Below are positions 7,407-17,057 of a stretch of DNA of 29,122 nt, in pieces. The stretch lies in assembly GCA_900128395.1 (NCBI GenBank), contig LT649315.1:9847-38968 (forward strand), read 5' to 3'. The notes under the pieces are model-generated. The model saw nothing but the letters and a program-made list of their open reading frames with translations. It had not been told where the DNA came from and searched no databases. Made by a program: the position numbers and the translations under genes. Source of the stretch: Stramenopiles sp. TOSAG23-2 (taxonomy: Eukaryota > Sar). Each line of letters opens with the position of its first letter. Position 1 is the stretch's first letter.

Positions 7407-10400
7407 TTAATCCTCAAGACATACGCATTGCTCATAATTTAAAATAGGTGATGATGTTGTGTTGTTGGAAAGGGGTAATCGAGATACAGACCAATCGGTA
7501 GTGCTAGTTTTCATCCATTCAATGAACATGTCATTTCGATTATTCGCAACGTCGATATATTTATGTATGAATCTACTATGCATAGTTTGAGATCTAAAAT
7601 GCATCATTGGGTTCAGAGTGCCAAAAATAAAAAATAGAATAATCAAACGACTTATTGATGGATACACTTTCTCCATGTGATTGGCCAAAGTATATTTTTG
7701 TTGCTGCGCCTGCTTTGCTGAGTCGTACATGAAAAGATTCTCTGCTAGGGACGCTCTGCGTTTGCTTTTTCTTCTTATTTTTGAAGTCGTTGTTCTAAAT
7801 TCAAAATTTCGCAGCCTGTATGAATAATATATTCGAACAAGGCTAGTCCCAAGTATGCATGCCATAAACTGGAATATATAACCATTGATGTACAAATTCC
7901 TATTGTATCTTATCCCAGAGTTCGAAAAGACTGAAACATCCTTCTTTGATATTTTACTCAACATACCTTGCATGTAAAGGACTACAATCATCACAAGTCT
8001 TGATGTTGTGTACGTGTGCATAGAGTAAATACCCCTGACAGCACGATTTATCAGTGTTAAGCTTTCTTTTTCCTTTGATTCTGATGTATCGGTGATTAAC
8101 TTAGTTGGCTTTTTTGATTTTAAAACATATGTGACATATGCAATAATTTTTATATGCAAACCAGTACACATAGTAACATAAAACAACAGTTCCAATATCG
8201 TAGTTACTATGAAATCAGTAGAATATGGCTCTATCAAAATATATAGTAATGCATTGTTTACATTCCGATACATCTTAAAACCAATAACCAAAACCATAGA
8301 CAGCTTTCGACCAGCAGCCTTTATTGATATGCGATATAATATATCTGCCAGTAATGCACCAAAGAGACACCAACTTAAAATAATTATACTATACTTAGGA
8401 ATCCATGACGCGTAATGCTTGCAGCTGTGTTTACAAGCTTGTGTCGGTACATCCTTCTGAAAATACGATTCTTCTTGATCTAACATAAATTTCAAATGCA
8501 CAAATATAATTGCAAATAATGAAGATAACCAATCAAAAATGTACAAGAAAAACATTACTATTATAACTTTGTACTCAGTTAATTTCGCATAAAAACTTTC
8601 GTTATCACCACTCTTCGTCACCTCTTTATCTTTATATATCTTAAATACATATATTCCTAGAGAGAACAGTGTATACCCAATAACTGGAATAAAATACAAT
8701 GATATATTTGAGGAATACGACGACGAATCTATTTTATTCTTGCCATTTATTGTGGCGTATGATATTATCTCAAACAACGTAACAAATAAAGTAAGAAGTA
8801 TTACCAGACGTTGAACAACAATAATTCCTTTATTTGATGACAGATACTTCTTGGTGTTATTGCGTCTGTAACGGCAATAATGCAATGCAACAATGCATAT
8901 TGCAACTAAAACATGGATGTACATTAAAATAGAATAAATAACATCATTCGTAGTTCCACCAACAATTTCGGTAGTTGAACTAAGAGCTTTATTTGTGATA
9001 TTATTGCCATTTTTATTATTATCGATGGCAATAGTTTTGTTGTAAATGTTTAATTTACCAATTCCTAACACATGTCCTCTACTGTAAAAATCAATCGATG
9101 ATAATGAAGTGCGTACTAATAACCATATGCTTATACATACGAAGAAGATGTTTTTCTCCGTTTTATCTGTCCAGCGTTTCTCACGATGCTGTAAAGGCTC
9201 ATTTATCCATGCTAAATATATCCACCATATCGTTGGAAACTTTCCCATACCCCATAGTAAAAAATGTATGAAGAATCTAAATTCGTTGTTGTGATAAATT
9301 TCTATTGTATCTTGGAAGAAAATGTCCACAATGGTAAAGATTGCAGCTGACAACACTGCTATAAACGTTGGTGCAAGAAAGTAACGTTTGTAAAAACTTT
9401 TCACGATATCTAATATTTGAATGCCATTCCGTTTCCAGCCTTCAACACTTTTTTTATAATTATGGTTGAAAAATTTTTCTTTATAAAACATACAGTGGAT
9501 TACGAATCTTGTCAATCCAAAAATTGGAAGAACAAATACGACAATAAGCAATAACATTTGATTCTTAATGTTTTCAAATGTTGACACTGTGACACTATTA
9601 TCAACACATGTAGTGATAAACCAAGAAAAATTTAAAAATTCTTTTCTACTAAATTTAGAAATTTTACATGAATAATACCTTCTTCGCAAATTGTAAATTG
9701 AAATAAATTGAATATTTATACAAACATCATCCAGGGTGTTGCAATCTTGATATGGGCGTGGTTTTTTCTTCGTTAGCTTGTTAAAGTGCCTTTGGCCATA
9801 GCTAAATATTAATTTTATCAATTGGATTTGATTTTTTGTTCTTACATTTGTTTTTTTTATTCCTTTAATTGATGTTGCAGCAATTTGAATTTGTTGGGTT
9901 TTATGAAGATATTCTACAACACCAAGAACAATTGGATGGGGCTTCCTTGATTTATATTGTACATCAGCTGGTAGCGATTTATTTGATATTGTATGTAAGA
10001 TTTTATCAAAATTATAAAACGTTAAATCAACAACACCCAAACGTAAAACATTTCCATTTATTGGATCGATTACTTTAGCAGAACAACCCAAATATACTAC
10101 ACCAAACTCATGCGATTCCGCTGCTTCTTCTTCATGACTTGGAATCCAAGTAATTAAATTTTTATTTGAACTATCCTTTGAATTAAAAACTCCAATAAAA
10201 GCTTCTTTTGCATCATGTGTGTAGATTTCTCCATTGTATGATTCATCGATCTCGTCGCTTGAAAATATTGTTGGTGGGAAATTATTTAAATTACATTCAG
10301 ATTCGCATCCTGTCGAAATGATTTCGTCCATTTTCATTGGAACGTTGCTTGGATTCGTTCCCCAACAAAAATACATGGCAGTGTTATTTTTGGGACAATA

Positions 10401-11039
10401 CGAATTCCACGCTCTCTCAACGCCTGTAACCATGCCGTTTGAATTTAACGTGTAATACCCAGCCAAAATATTTTCCAACGGATTTCCGTTTCTATTTTTT
10501 TCATTTACGTGGAATACGTTAGATAGACTTTGAAGTATCATCCTTCGTTCTGCTAGAGTGGCATTATTTGGTAAATCCTTTGAAATTTCTGCTATGAAAG
10601 AAGCTTGTGACTCTGTATTTGATTTAATAATTTCTAATTTCTCCAAAACATTATCAGTGATGTCCTTGACAAGTCGCGCTTTTCTTTCCGAGGCAGAATT
10701 TTCTAACATCATAACAGTTGCTGATAAAATGAATGAAGAAAAGAGAAGAATAATTCCAATTGACCATCCTACAAATATAACACGAATCGTATGTCTATCA
10801 GTCCTATTTTGCTTCGCTTCGAAACTTTGTTCAATAGATTTCTTTGAAGTCTCTTCCTCATTTTCTAAATTTAAACCACGGTTATGAAGCTCCTGTGTTG
10901 TTGTAGTAAGAGAAATCATTTCAAGCATTCGTTCTTCTTTCTTATGGCCATCCACTTGCTGCTGCTCATTGTTTAAATTCACTTCAAGCATTTGTTCTTC
11001 TTTTTTATTGTCATTCTCCAGATGTTCATTATTTATCAT
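7407..11039 (-). CDS. Large polytopic membrane protein with a probable extracellular cache-like sensor
   Basis: The product has 1210 residues and no recognised enzymatic domain. Visible layout: a charged N-terminus with an imperfect internal repeat (KKEEQMLEV, KKEERMLEM); a first membrane segment at ~85-110; a ~370-residue loop with several cysteines and N-x-S/T sites; a second segment starting NQMLLLIVVFVLPIFG; then roughly ten to twelve further hydrophobic segments to the C-terminus. A long loop between two helices, ending FSWFITTCVDNSVTV just before the second helix, is the arrangement of dCache ligand sensors. A basic cytosolic patch (RRKSKRRAS) near the C-terminus could be a phosphorylation site. 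I infer a plasma-membrane sensor or transporter-like protein. No kinase, cyclase or guanylate-cyclase domain follows, unlike classic cache receptors. The single uninterrupted frame of 3.6 kb makes the gene itself secure; the function is not. Confidence 0.82.
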   Translation of the reverse strand: MINNEHLENDNKKEEQMLEVNLNNEQQQVDGHKKEERMLEMISLTTTTQELHNRGLNLENEEETSKKSIEQSFEAKQNRTDRHTIRVIFVGWSIGIILLFSSFILSATVMMLENSASERKARLVKDITDNVLEKLEIIKSNTESQASFIAEISKDLPNNATLAERRMILQSLSNVFHVNEKNRNGNPLENILAGYYTLNSNGMVTGVERAWNSYCPKNNTAMYFCWGTNPSNVPMKMDEIISTGCESECNLNNFPPTIFSSDEIDESYNGEIYTHDAKEAFIGVFNSKDSSNKNLITWIPSHEEEAAESHEFGVVYLGCSAKVIDPINGNVLRLGVVDLTFYNFDKILHTISNKSLPADVQYKSRKPHPIVLGVVEYLHKTQQIQIAATSIKGIKKTNVRTKNQIQLIKLIFSYGQRHFNKLTKKKPRPYQDCNTLDDVCINIQFISIYNLRRRYYSCKISKFSRKEFLNFSWFITTCVDNSVTVSTFENIKNQMLLLIVVFVLPIFGLTRFVIHCMFYKEKFFNHNYKKSVEGWKRNGIQILDIVKSFYKRYFLAPTFIAVLSAAIFTIVDIFFQDTIEIYHNNEFRFFIHFLLWGMGKFPTIWWIYLAWINEPLQHREKRWTDKTEKNIFFVCISIWLLVRTSLSSIDFYSRGHVLGIGKLNIYNKTIAIDNNKNGNNITNKALSSTTEIVGGTTNDVIYSILMYIHVLVAICIVALHYCRYRRNNTKKYLSSNKGIIVVQRLVILLTLFVTLFEIISYATINGKNKIDSSSYSSNISLYFIPVIGYTLFSLGIYVFKIYKDKEVTKSGDNESFYAKLTEYKVIIVMFFLYIFDWLSSLFAIIFVHLKFMLDQEESYFQKDVPTQACKHSCKHYASWIPKYSIIILSWCLFGALLADILYRISIKAAGRKLSMVLVIGFKMYRNVNNALLYILIEPYSTDFIVTTILELLFYVTMCTGLHIKIIAYVTYVLKSKKPTKLITDTSESKEKESLTLINRAVRGIYSMHTYTTSRLVMIVVLYMQGMLSKISKKDVSVFSNSGIRYNRNLYINGYIFQFMACILGTSLVRIYYSYRLRNFEFRTTTSKIRRKSKRRASLAENLFMYDSAKQAQQQKYTLANHMEKVYPSISRLIILFFIFGTLNPMMHFRSQTMHSRFIHKYIDVANNRNDMFIEWMKTSTTDWSVSRLPLSNNTTSSPILNYEQCVCLED

Positions 11040-11540
11040 GTTTTTCCCTGAAAAATATATGGTTTGGTTTGTTCAAAAAATCGATGATTAAAATAAGAAT
11101 ATTTGCACCATCGAATCTATCTGGTCCACAAGATTTTCAAAAATGATGACGTATATGAATGAAATGAAGAACGTGTTTCATATGAAGAAAGAAGTGCGCA
11201 AGTGCAAGATTGCAAGATTCATAGATTCATACGAGCGACGAGCGCTGTTGTTGTTTCTGGAGGATTTTATTCACAATCCAGAAAAAACCCTACTTAACAA
11301 CATTTTGATAGGAAAAAAGACTAGTGAGTAAAGTTAGTTAATCTTTACCTACCTGAAATTTAGGATGGACACAGCATTAAATAGCATAGATAGAGCATTA
11401 AAAATCTGATAAATTCCAGAAACAGCTCGTATAAGTGATGCGTAAAAGCACGTAAGAGTGTGGCAACAATTATTATTTTTTTTTTTGGCAATAACCTTAA
11501 TACACCACGTCGTACATTTTAATTTAAGGAAAACTTTCTG

Positions 11541-11684
11541 AAATCGTTCTACTTTTTTTAACATATATTAAGTATATATAGTTGTATACTAATAGTTAAT
11601 AGTGCTACCAAATAAAATCGGAATCTTAGTATACAAATATATATACTTAACATATATTTTTTTTAAAAAAAGTATGAACGATTT
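11541..11684. mobile_element. Small inverted-repeat (MITE-like) element
   Basis: The left arm starts AAATCGTTCTACTTTTTTTA (11541) and runs through TTAAGTATATATAGTTGTATACTA. The right arm, ending GAACGATTT (11684), is its imperfect reverse complement, leaving a loop of about 30 bases. The element is about 144 bp. I see no clear target-site duplication, so the class cannot be named. Confidence 0.5.
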
Positions 11685-11687
11685 TAC

Positions 11688-11775
11688 ACAAGGCTCTCAG
11701 CACCACACAAAATAACACTTACATACCATTTACAAGGCTCTCAGCACCACACAAAATAACATCTACATACCATTT
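11688..11775. repeat. Tandem pair of a 44-bp unit
   Basis: The sequence starting ACAAGGCTCTCAGCACCACA at 11688 is repeated from 11732, with a small difference (ACACTTACAT against ACATCTACAT). It directly abuts the inverted-repeat element on its left. Confidence 0.85.
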
Positions 11776-11903
11776 ACAAGCGCACAGCAGCCACTCATTA
11801 GCGACATTATCTTCATTTTATGAATAAAAAATACAAATATTGACTTATTTCGGTAAAATTAACATCATCTAGAATAGTATATACTCGCTAAATTTGGTAT
11901 AAA

Positions 11904-12008
11904 TACGAAATATGACTAAATAAAAAATTATGATTTTTACATTCATAGAGAGAAGTTAGAACAATAGGTTTGAATATGATCATTTTTTCTAATTAGTCAT
12001 ATTTCGCA
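11904..12008. repeat. Short inverted repeat, possible MITE remnant
   Basis: TACGAAATATGACTA (11904-11918) is matched by TAGTCATATTTCGCATA from 11994, its reverse complement apart from one base. The spacing gives an element of about 105 bp. No coding content is seen. Confidence 0.45.
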
Positions 12009-12021
12009 TATATATTATAAA

Positions 12022-12121
12022 TAGGCTTTTTGGGGTGTTTATTGTGTACTAAATTGTAGTCTAATATAAAATAGGATTTTTAGGGTGTTTATTTTGTACT
12101 TAGTTGTAGTCTAAATATAGA
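12022..12121. repeat. Diverged tandem pair of a ~50-bp unit
   Basis: The sequence TAGGCTTTTTGGGGTGTTTA at 12022 recurs as TAGGATTTTTAGGGTGTTTA at 12072, and both continue with a T/A-rich stretch ending TTGTAGTCTAA. It is more diverged than the other tandem pairs, so it looks older. Confidence 0.7.
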
Positions 12122-12371
12122 CATTGCTTTTGATTATTACGAAATGAGGCGATATTTGTTATTGAAAAAAAACCGTCAAGAAACAAAAAGTCAAGAAACA
12201 AAAAAAGACGTGCGTTTGAACACAAGGAGTTGATCCCGTCAGGGGTTGATAAATGTTCTCTCTCTTGATGTTCGTATGTTCGTAGCGATTTTCATGCTCG
12301 TATTATTTTATAAAGCAGATGGTTACATATACGTGTGTGAAGAGGAAAAGATCTAGTGTGAGGAGTGTAAA

Positions 12372-12603
12372 ATTATAATAATAAAAATGTAGAGAGCGTG
12401 GGTCTTACTTCTAGACTTGGTTCTTTTGTAAATTTGTTTTATTTTTATTTCAATTCTACTTCACTGTGATATGTTTTATATATATAGATTATAATAATAA
12501 AAATGTAGAGAGCGTGGGTCTTACTTCTAGACTTGGTTCTTTTGTAAATTTGTTTTATTTTTATTTCAATTCTACTTCACTGTGATATGTTTTATATATA
12601 TAG
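12372..12603. repeat. Tandem duplication, two copies of 116 bp
   Basis: ATTATAATAATAAAAATGTA at 12372 starts an essentially exact repeat at 12488; both copies contain GAGAGCGTGGGTCTTACTTC and end in TATATATATAGAT. The near identity indicates a recent event. Confidence 0.93.
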
Positions 12604-13071
12604 ATATAGATACATCATATATAAGCCAATACATCAACTACCAATATAAACGATACATTGTTCATATGGATATAAAGAATCCAAAACAATTGATTTATAT
12701 ACTTTACAAACATCATTTCATTTCTTTATATATATAATATATATCATCGAAGTAACATCGCTCCTTGTCTTTTCATTTTTTTTTCCCTTTTTTTTATAAA
12801 TTTTATTTGTGTGATATATATACTCTTTTTTATTTTCAATAATCCACAAAAACATTTTATATATGTGATTCTCGTTATTATTTCATTTATTACATACGAA
12901 TAATCATTGAAAATCAAACTAAATAATCAACAAGCAAGATAATATTATAATATATTATTTGTGTTTCACTTTTCTACATCATATATATACGTAAATATAC
13001 AATCAATGTATATATATATATATATATACAATATCTATAGAAAAGTTCCATATGTATATATATATAAAAGT

Positions 13072-13593
13072 TTAAACATCATATTTGTCTTTGTCATGTC
13101 TACTTTCGAATTTTGCTTTTTCTTGATCATAAATTTCTTTCAAACGTGCAGCTTCTTCTTGGTACTTCCTTTTGGAGTTATCTGCTAAGCCTCTCCATTC
13201 TTCACCTAAAATTTTAGCAACGTCCGTAACTTTTGCTTCTGGTTGTTCCGCTTTAATTTGTGGACGACGGTCTTTAGCAAATAAAAAGAATGATGTTGGG
13301 GAACGTTTTGGTCCACTGTTTGCATTTTTCATTGCCAAATATTCTGCTTTGACTTTTTCGTATTTCTTTTTCTCGGTTTCAGCTTGTGCATAGAATTCGT
13401 TTTTCTCATGCTCTCTCAAGTTTCTCCATTCTTCACCTAATGCTTTTGCAACTTGTGTAACACCTGCACCTGGTGCAGCACGTTTAATGTGTTGACGTCT
13501 GGTAGCAGCAAATAAAAAGAATGCAGTTGGTGGACGTTTTGGTGCGTCTGGATCTTTTTTTTGTCCTTTTTTACGTTGTGCGGTACGTGGCAT
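13072..13593 (-). CDS. Two-box HMGB-type chromatin protein
   Basis: The product has 173 residues with two HMG boxes: box A about 15-88 (DAPKRPPTAFFLFAATRR, GEEWRNL, KKKYEKVKAEY) and box B about 93-164 (GPKRSPTSFFLFAKDRR, GEEWRGL, EIYDQEKAKFE). Both have the PKRPPTAFFLF-like start and the EEW core typical of non-sequence-specific HMGB proteins, which bend DNA and help nucleosome remodelling and transcription in the nucleus. The basic N-terminus (RTAQRKKGQKK) adds DNA contacts; the long acidic tail of vertebrate HMGB1 is missing, as in fungal and many protist homologues. Codon use is more GC-rich and less biased to A/T than the neighbours, as expected for a highly expressed gene. The start is the first Met and the frame is intact. 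Confidence 0.95.
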   Translation of the reverse strand: MPRTAQRKKGQKKDPDAPKRPPTAFFLFAATRRQHIKRAAPGAGVTQVAKALGEEWRNLREHEKNEFYAQAETEKKKYEKVKAEYLAMKNANSGPKRSPTSFFLFAKDRRPQIKAEQPEAKVTDVAKILGEEWRGLADNSKRKYQEEAARLKEIYDQEKAKFESRHDKDKYDV

Positions 13594-13922
13594 GTTTGTT
13601 GTTTTTGTTGTCTTAATTAATTAGAATATATAAATGTTAAATACAATAATTGTTATTGTTTTCTTTTGTGTCTATCAAGAAATGTTTCTATTTCCATGCG
13701 TTTCCTATACATAGTAGGTCTTTTTGATGATTTTTTATTCTTTTTTTTATGTTGATGTCATCTAATTATGGTAGTTTAGTATTCTAATATTCCTTTCAAG
13801 TATAAAAAATGAACATTTGCTAGGAGGAAATATTGATAGGTTTGTTTTAATGTATACTAATATATTAGAGGTTGTGTATATGTTAAATGTAAATATAAGT
13901 TATACTTAATAAAATGATCTCG
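13594..13922. other. Upstream region of HMGB
   Basis: This A+T-rich stretch lies immediately 5' of the HMGB start on the minus strand and should contain its promoter. I see no gene and no clear motif beyond T- and A-rich tracts. Confidence 0.4.
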
Positions 13923-14174
13923 TCGAAGCAAAAAGATGGAAAAGGTCTTGGATTTTGAATATTTGAATATTTCTTTTAATATTGGCGCCCCCCCGTTATT
14001 TTCATGGAGGTGATATGCTGTGCCTTGCTAATATTGACATACCATGGATCGAAGCAAAAAGATGGAAAAGGTCTTGGATTTTGAATATTTGAATATTTCT
14101 TTTAATATTGGCGCCCCCCCGTTATTTTCATGGAGGTGATATGCTGTGCCTTGCTAATATTGACATACCATGGA
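13923..14174. repeat. Tandem duplication, two copies of 126 bp
   Basis: TCGAAGCAAAAAGATGGAAA at 13923 recurs at 14049 and the copies are virtually identical, including a C7 run in GGCGCCCCCCCG. The right half of each copy contains a unit of the adjoining minisatellite (CCGTTATTTTCATGGAGGT), so the duplication took in the first minisatellite unit. Confidence 0.95.
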
Positions 14175-14600
14175 CATAGCACCGTTATTTTCAGGGAGGT
14201 AGTGCTGTGCCTTGCTAATAGTGACATACCATTGACATAGCACCGTTATTTTCATGGAGGTAGTGCTGTGCTGATGCTAATAGTGAAATACCATTGACAT
14301 AGCACCGTTATTTTCATGGAGGTAATGCTGTGCCTTGCTAATAGTGAAATACCATTGACATAGCACCGTTATTTTCATGGAGGTAGTGCTGTGCTGATGC
14401 TAATAGTGAAATACCATTGACATAGCACCGTTATTTTCATGGAGGTAATGCTGTGCCTTGCTAATAGTGAAATACCATTGACATAGCACCGTTATTTTCA
14501 TGGAGGTAGTGCTGTGCTCATGCTGCCAAGAAATACCATTGACATAGCACCGTTATTTTCATGGAGGTGATGCTGTATGCTGTGCCATGCTAATAGTACA
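14175..14600. repeat. Minisatellite of ~59-64-bp units
   Basis: The core CCGTTATTTTCATGGAGGT is found near 14182, 14241, 14305, 14366, 14428, 14489 and 14550, plus two copies in the duplication to the left (13993, 14119). Each unit continues GTGCTGTGC, GCTAATAGTGAAATACCATT and GACATAGCA. Units alternate between GTGCTGTGCTGATGCTAATAG and ATGCTGTGCCTTGCTAATAG forms, giving a higher-order two-unit pattern. It lies between the 3' end of the small membrane protein gene and the HMGB promoter. Confidence 0.92.
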
Positions 14601-14659
14601 CAGGTATTTTTACTCTTCATTTTTCACATACCACATATTACAAGATACATTAGTGCGTA

Positions 14660-15410
14660 TTAAACTTCACTCTCCTCACTTCTCCCTGGATGTACTTTCT
14701 TACCACGGCAACATTGCATCAACCCAAACACAACTAACATCCCAATCCATATAAACATCCAAGAATACCTAATAATATCCTCTTGAAGCCATCCTTGTCC
14801 ATTTAAAAACGTATAAACTGACAATACCACTACAAATATATAAGATGCTTTTGTCCAGTGGTTTATTGACCATAAATATTGACATGGAGATTTTAGATGG
14901 ATATACAATGCCAATAACAAGTTGCATAATACTACGATAATTAATCGAATCACAGATGATTCCGAAAATACCACAGTTGCTGTACCAATTGCCATATCTA
15001 TACCAATTTGCCATAATTGAAACGATTGAGTCCAACGAACACTAGATGCTTTTGACTTGAAAAAAAAATAGACAGTTTCCTCATCTGATTTAGATTCCAT
15101 AAATTGGCTACCAATTACAGTAGCAGTTGGAACTAAAAAAATCAAAAGACCTAATGCTATAGATGCATATAATTGATGTGTTGGACCCCAACAGATTACG
15201 TTGTCATGTACTGCCATAGTAGCAACTGCTGTTGTGCTAGTGGACATCACTGCCGTACTATTATTGAACATTATCGTACTACTATTAAACACCACCGTGC
15301 TATTATTGGCCACCGCCGTAGATTGAACAGAAGCCTTTTTGATCACCATTTCGTCGTTTTTTTTTTGCATTTTCATACAATCCAATTGCTTCTTCTTCTG
15401 TTAACGACAT
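14660..15410 (-). CDS. Small hypothetical membrane protein, probable frameshift near the start
   Basis: The uninterrupted frame is 14660-15385 (241 residues): a Ser/Thr/Asn/Val-rich N-terminal part (20-65) with several N-S-T sites, then about five hydrophobic segments (IALGLLIFLVPTATVIG, WQIGIDMAIGTATVVF, VIRLIIVVLCNLLLALYI, ASYIFVVVLSVYTFL, WMFIWIGMLVVFGLM) and a polar tail. I recognise no family. Just upstream in another frame, an ATG at 15410 opens MSLTEEEAIGLYENAK, which reads like real protein and meets the main frame at a run of ten A (plus-strand T 15357-15366); one base fewer would join them. I therefore give the extended span. The internal Met at 15385 is the alternative start. The gene lies between the minisatellite and a diverged copy of the same repeat at about 15577-15620. 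Confidence 0.6.
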
Positions 15411-15440
15411 GTTTCTTTTACACTAATGATACAAATATAT

Positions 15441-15508
15441 ATCCCACACACATCTACACATCTACACACATCTACACACATCTGCACATCTACACACATC
15501 TACACACA
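15441..15508. repeat. CA-rich minisatellite (CACATCTACA units)
   Basis: The decamer-to-dodecamer unit ACACATCTAC is repeated about six times with small variation, including one CTGCAC variant. Confidence 0.85.
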
Positions 15509-15702
15509 AATCACAAATGGTAAATGGTAAAACGTAAAACAGAGATATAATTTGACAATTGACAATACACACTGCTGTGCAATGCTATAATAGTGTTAAA
15601 TAGTGAAATACCATGGGGATACGTAGAAACAGCATCACAAGACCGTCCTGAAATAAGACCAAATACCAATAGTAAACGTTAAGACGTATTGTGTGACATT
15701 TT

Positions 15703-15858
15703 TAGATTTCCCACCCTATCAAATGACCCATAAGTTATACTTAAATGGGACATTAGAATACATTTTGCTGCAATTCTTTTTAGATTTCCCACCCTATCAA
15801 ATGTCCCATAAGTTATACTTAAATGATAAATTAGAATACAATTTTCTGCATCGAGACT
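15703..15858. repeat. Tandem duplication, two copies of ~78 bp
   Basis: TAGATTTCCCACCCTATCAA starts at 15703 and again at 15781, followed in both by CCATAAGTTATACTTAAATG and a similar ending. A few substitutions separate the copies, so it is older than the 116- and 126-bp duplications. Confidence 0.88.
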
Positions 15859-16196
15859 TCTTCTTCTTCCTTAAAACATTTTATATTTTGAAAATAAAAA
15901 ATATTTTTTCATAAAAAACAAACAAACTAAAAAAACAAAAGTTGTTGTTGCACAATCGTTTATCCGAATGTTGTGAAAAAAGTGAAAAAACACAAAGAAA
16001 TTCAATCATTTACTGTAGTATAACATTTTAGACAATACCCGAAAGCAACAAAACGCCCCGCATTCATAAAACCATTCAAACAACTGAGAGAAAAAAAAAA
16101 TACATATTTTTTTCATACAAATTTATAAAAAAATATCATTTCAACATTATTCACTTTTAGTTAGTTCTATATATATAATAAAGAAACACACAAAAC

Positions 16197-17057
16197 ATGG
16201 ACTTACAACGATTTCAAAATCCAGGGCATAACATGTCATTTGGTATTCAAAGTGACGGTGCAACCAAGAACAATAAAAATGAAAAAAATGATAATATTAC
16301 AAACGCGCCTTCTCATCGTAGCGACTCACGTAATAGCAATGACAAACGTGTATCAAATCATAATATCAATGATATGGAAAATAAATTACCAAATGATATG
16401 AACCAAAATAATACGTCGTTGAACTTCACCTCAAAATCGAGTATTAATAATGATAGTAGTAATATCATCAATGCTTCGTCTAATAAAAATTCACGCAATG
16501 ATACTGGCAACAATAATATTATTCGACCTATTATTAAAAAGCATGTTTACAATGATCCATCTACATCATCACCATCGACAACGACGACGACAACGACGAC
16601 GACAAATAATCGATTAAAAAATAATAATAATATTCATATTGAAAACAATCAACAACAACAATCTACAAATAACAATCATAATAATCGTAATCATATGATT
16701 TCACCACGTAATAATAATAATAACAACAATGACGGTAATATGATGATGCCAGTAATTCGAAGAAGACCTGATAACAACAACAATCATCCACAAGCAATAC
16801 AACTTGTAAATGAATGTAATAAAACATCAGAAGATTATGCAAATGAATTATCAAAAACGGAAGAATGGTGTGAAGCAGTTATACGTGATATGCGTCAAAA
16901 AAAAGATGATTTGGAAGATACAAAAATGCAATTAGCGTTTTTAGTCTGTAGCTGTTTCGAAACATTTGATCCTAGTTTGTATTCAGAAATTGAAAAACTC
17001 CATTCAAATTTAAAATCAGTAACAAAACCATCAGAATATCATTCATCATCAGATTAA
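16197..17057 (+). CDS. Asn-rich protein with a C-terminal coiled coil, function unknown
   Basis: The product has 286 residues. Residues ~1-195 are low-complexity, dominated by Asn, Ser, Thr and Gln tracts produced by AAT/AAC, ACG and CAA codon runs, with scattered basic motifs (RPIIKKHVYNDPS, MPVIRRRPD). Residues ~200-270 form a compact, charged, helical segment (SEDYANELSKTEEWCEAVIRD, then DDLEDTKMQLAFLVC) that is likely a coiled coil and the only conserved-looking part. No catalytic motif is seen. The ordered C-terminal helix suggests a subunit of a larger assembly, but I do not recognise the family. The start is the first ATG after a TATA-rich leader, with no in-frame ATG upstream. Confidence 0.7.
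   Translation: MDLQRFQNPGHNMSFGIQSDGATKNNKNEKNDNITNAPSHRSDSRNSNDKRVSNHNINDMENKLPNDMNQNNTSLNFTSKSSINNDSSNIINASSNKNSRNDTGNNNIIRPIIKKHVYNDPSTSSPSTTTTTTTTTNNRLKNNNNIHIENNQQQQSTNNNHNNRNHMISPRNNNNNNNDGNMMMPVIRRRPDNNNNHPQAIQLVNECNKTSEDYANELSKTEEWCEAVIRDMRQKKDDLEDTKMQLAFLVCSCFETFDPSLYSEIEKLHSNLKSVTKPSEYHSSSD

Larger units (their letters stand above)
11040..13071. other. Two-kilobase gene-free region rich in small repeats
   Basis: Between the large membrane protein and HMGB I find no convincing gene. A 62-codon plus-strand frame at 11143-11331 starts with ATG but shows no recognisable feature. The region holds an inverted-repeat element (11541-11684), a 44-bp tandem pair, a small inverted repeat at 11904-12008, a ~50-bp pair around 12022-12121 and a 116-bp tandem duplication (12372-12603). 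From about 12600 onward it is plain A+T sequence with TA runs (for example 13008-13028) leading into the HMGB 3' end. Confidence 0.55.
15411..16196. other. Divergent promoter region with microsatellite and tandem repeat
   Basis: This region separates two divergently transcribed genes and should hold both promoters. It contains an ACACATCTAC minisatellite (about 15441-15508), a diverged copy of the minisatellite unit near 15577-15620 (GTGAAATACCATGGGGATA), a 78-bp tandem pair (15703-15858) and A-rich sequence before the 16197 start. I see no gene. Confidence 0.5.

Noticed and set aside
10558-10887. 109-codon plus-strand frame opposite the large membrane protein
   Set aside because: Antisense to a long continuous frame with clear membrane topology.
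11143-11331. 62-codon plus-strand ORF in the gene-free region
   Set aside because: Short, no recognisable motif and no supporting signals. Kept only as a note in the region entry.
13923-14600. Possible CRISPR array in the regular repeats
   Set aside because: Units are contiguous tandem repeats without unique spacers, and the genome is eukaryotic.
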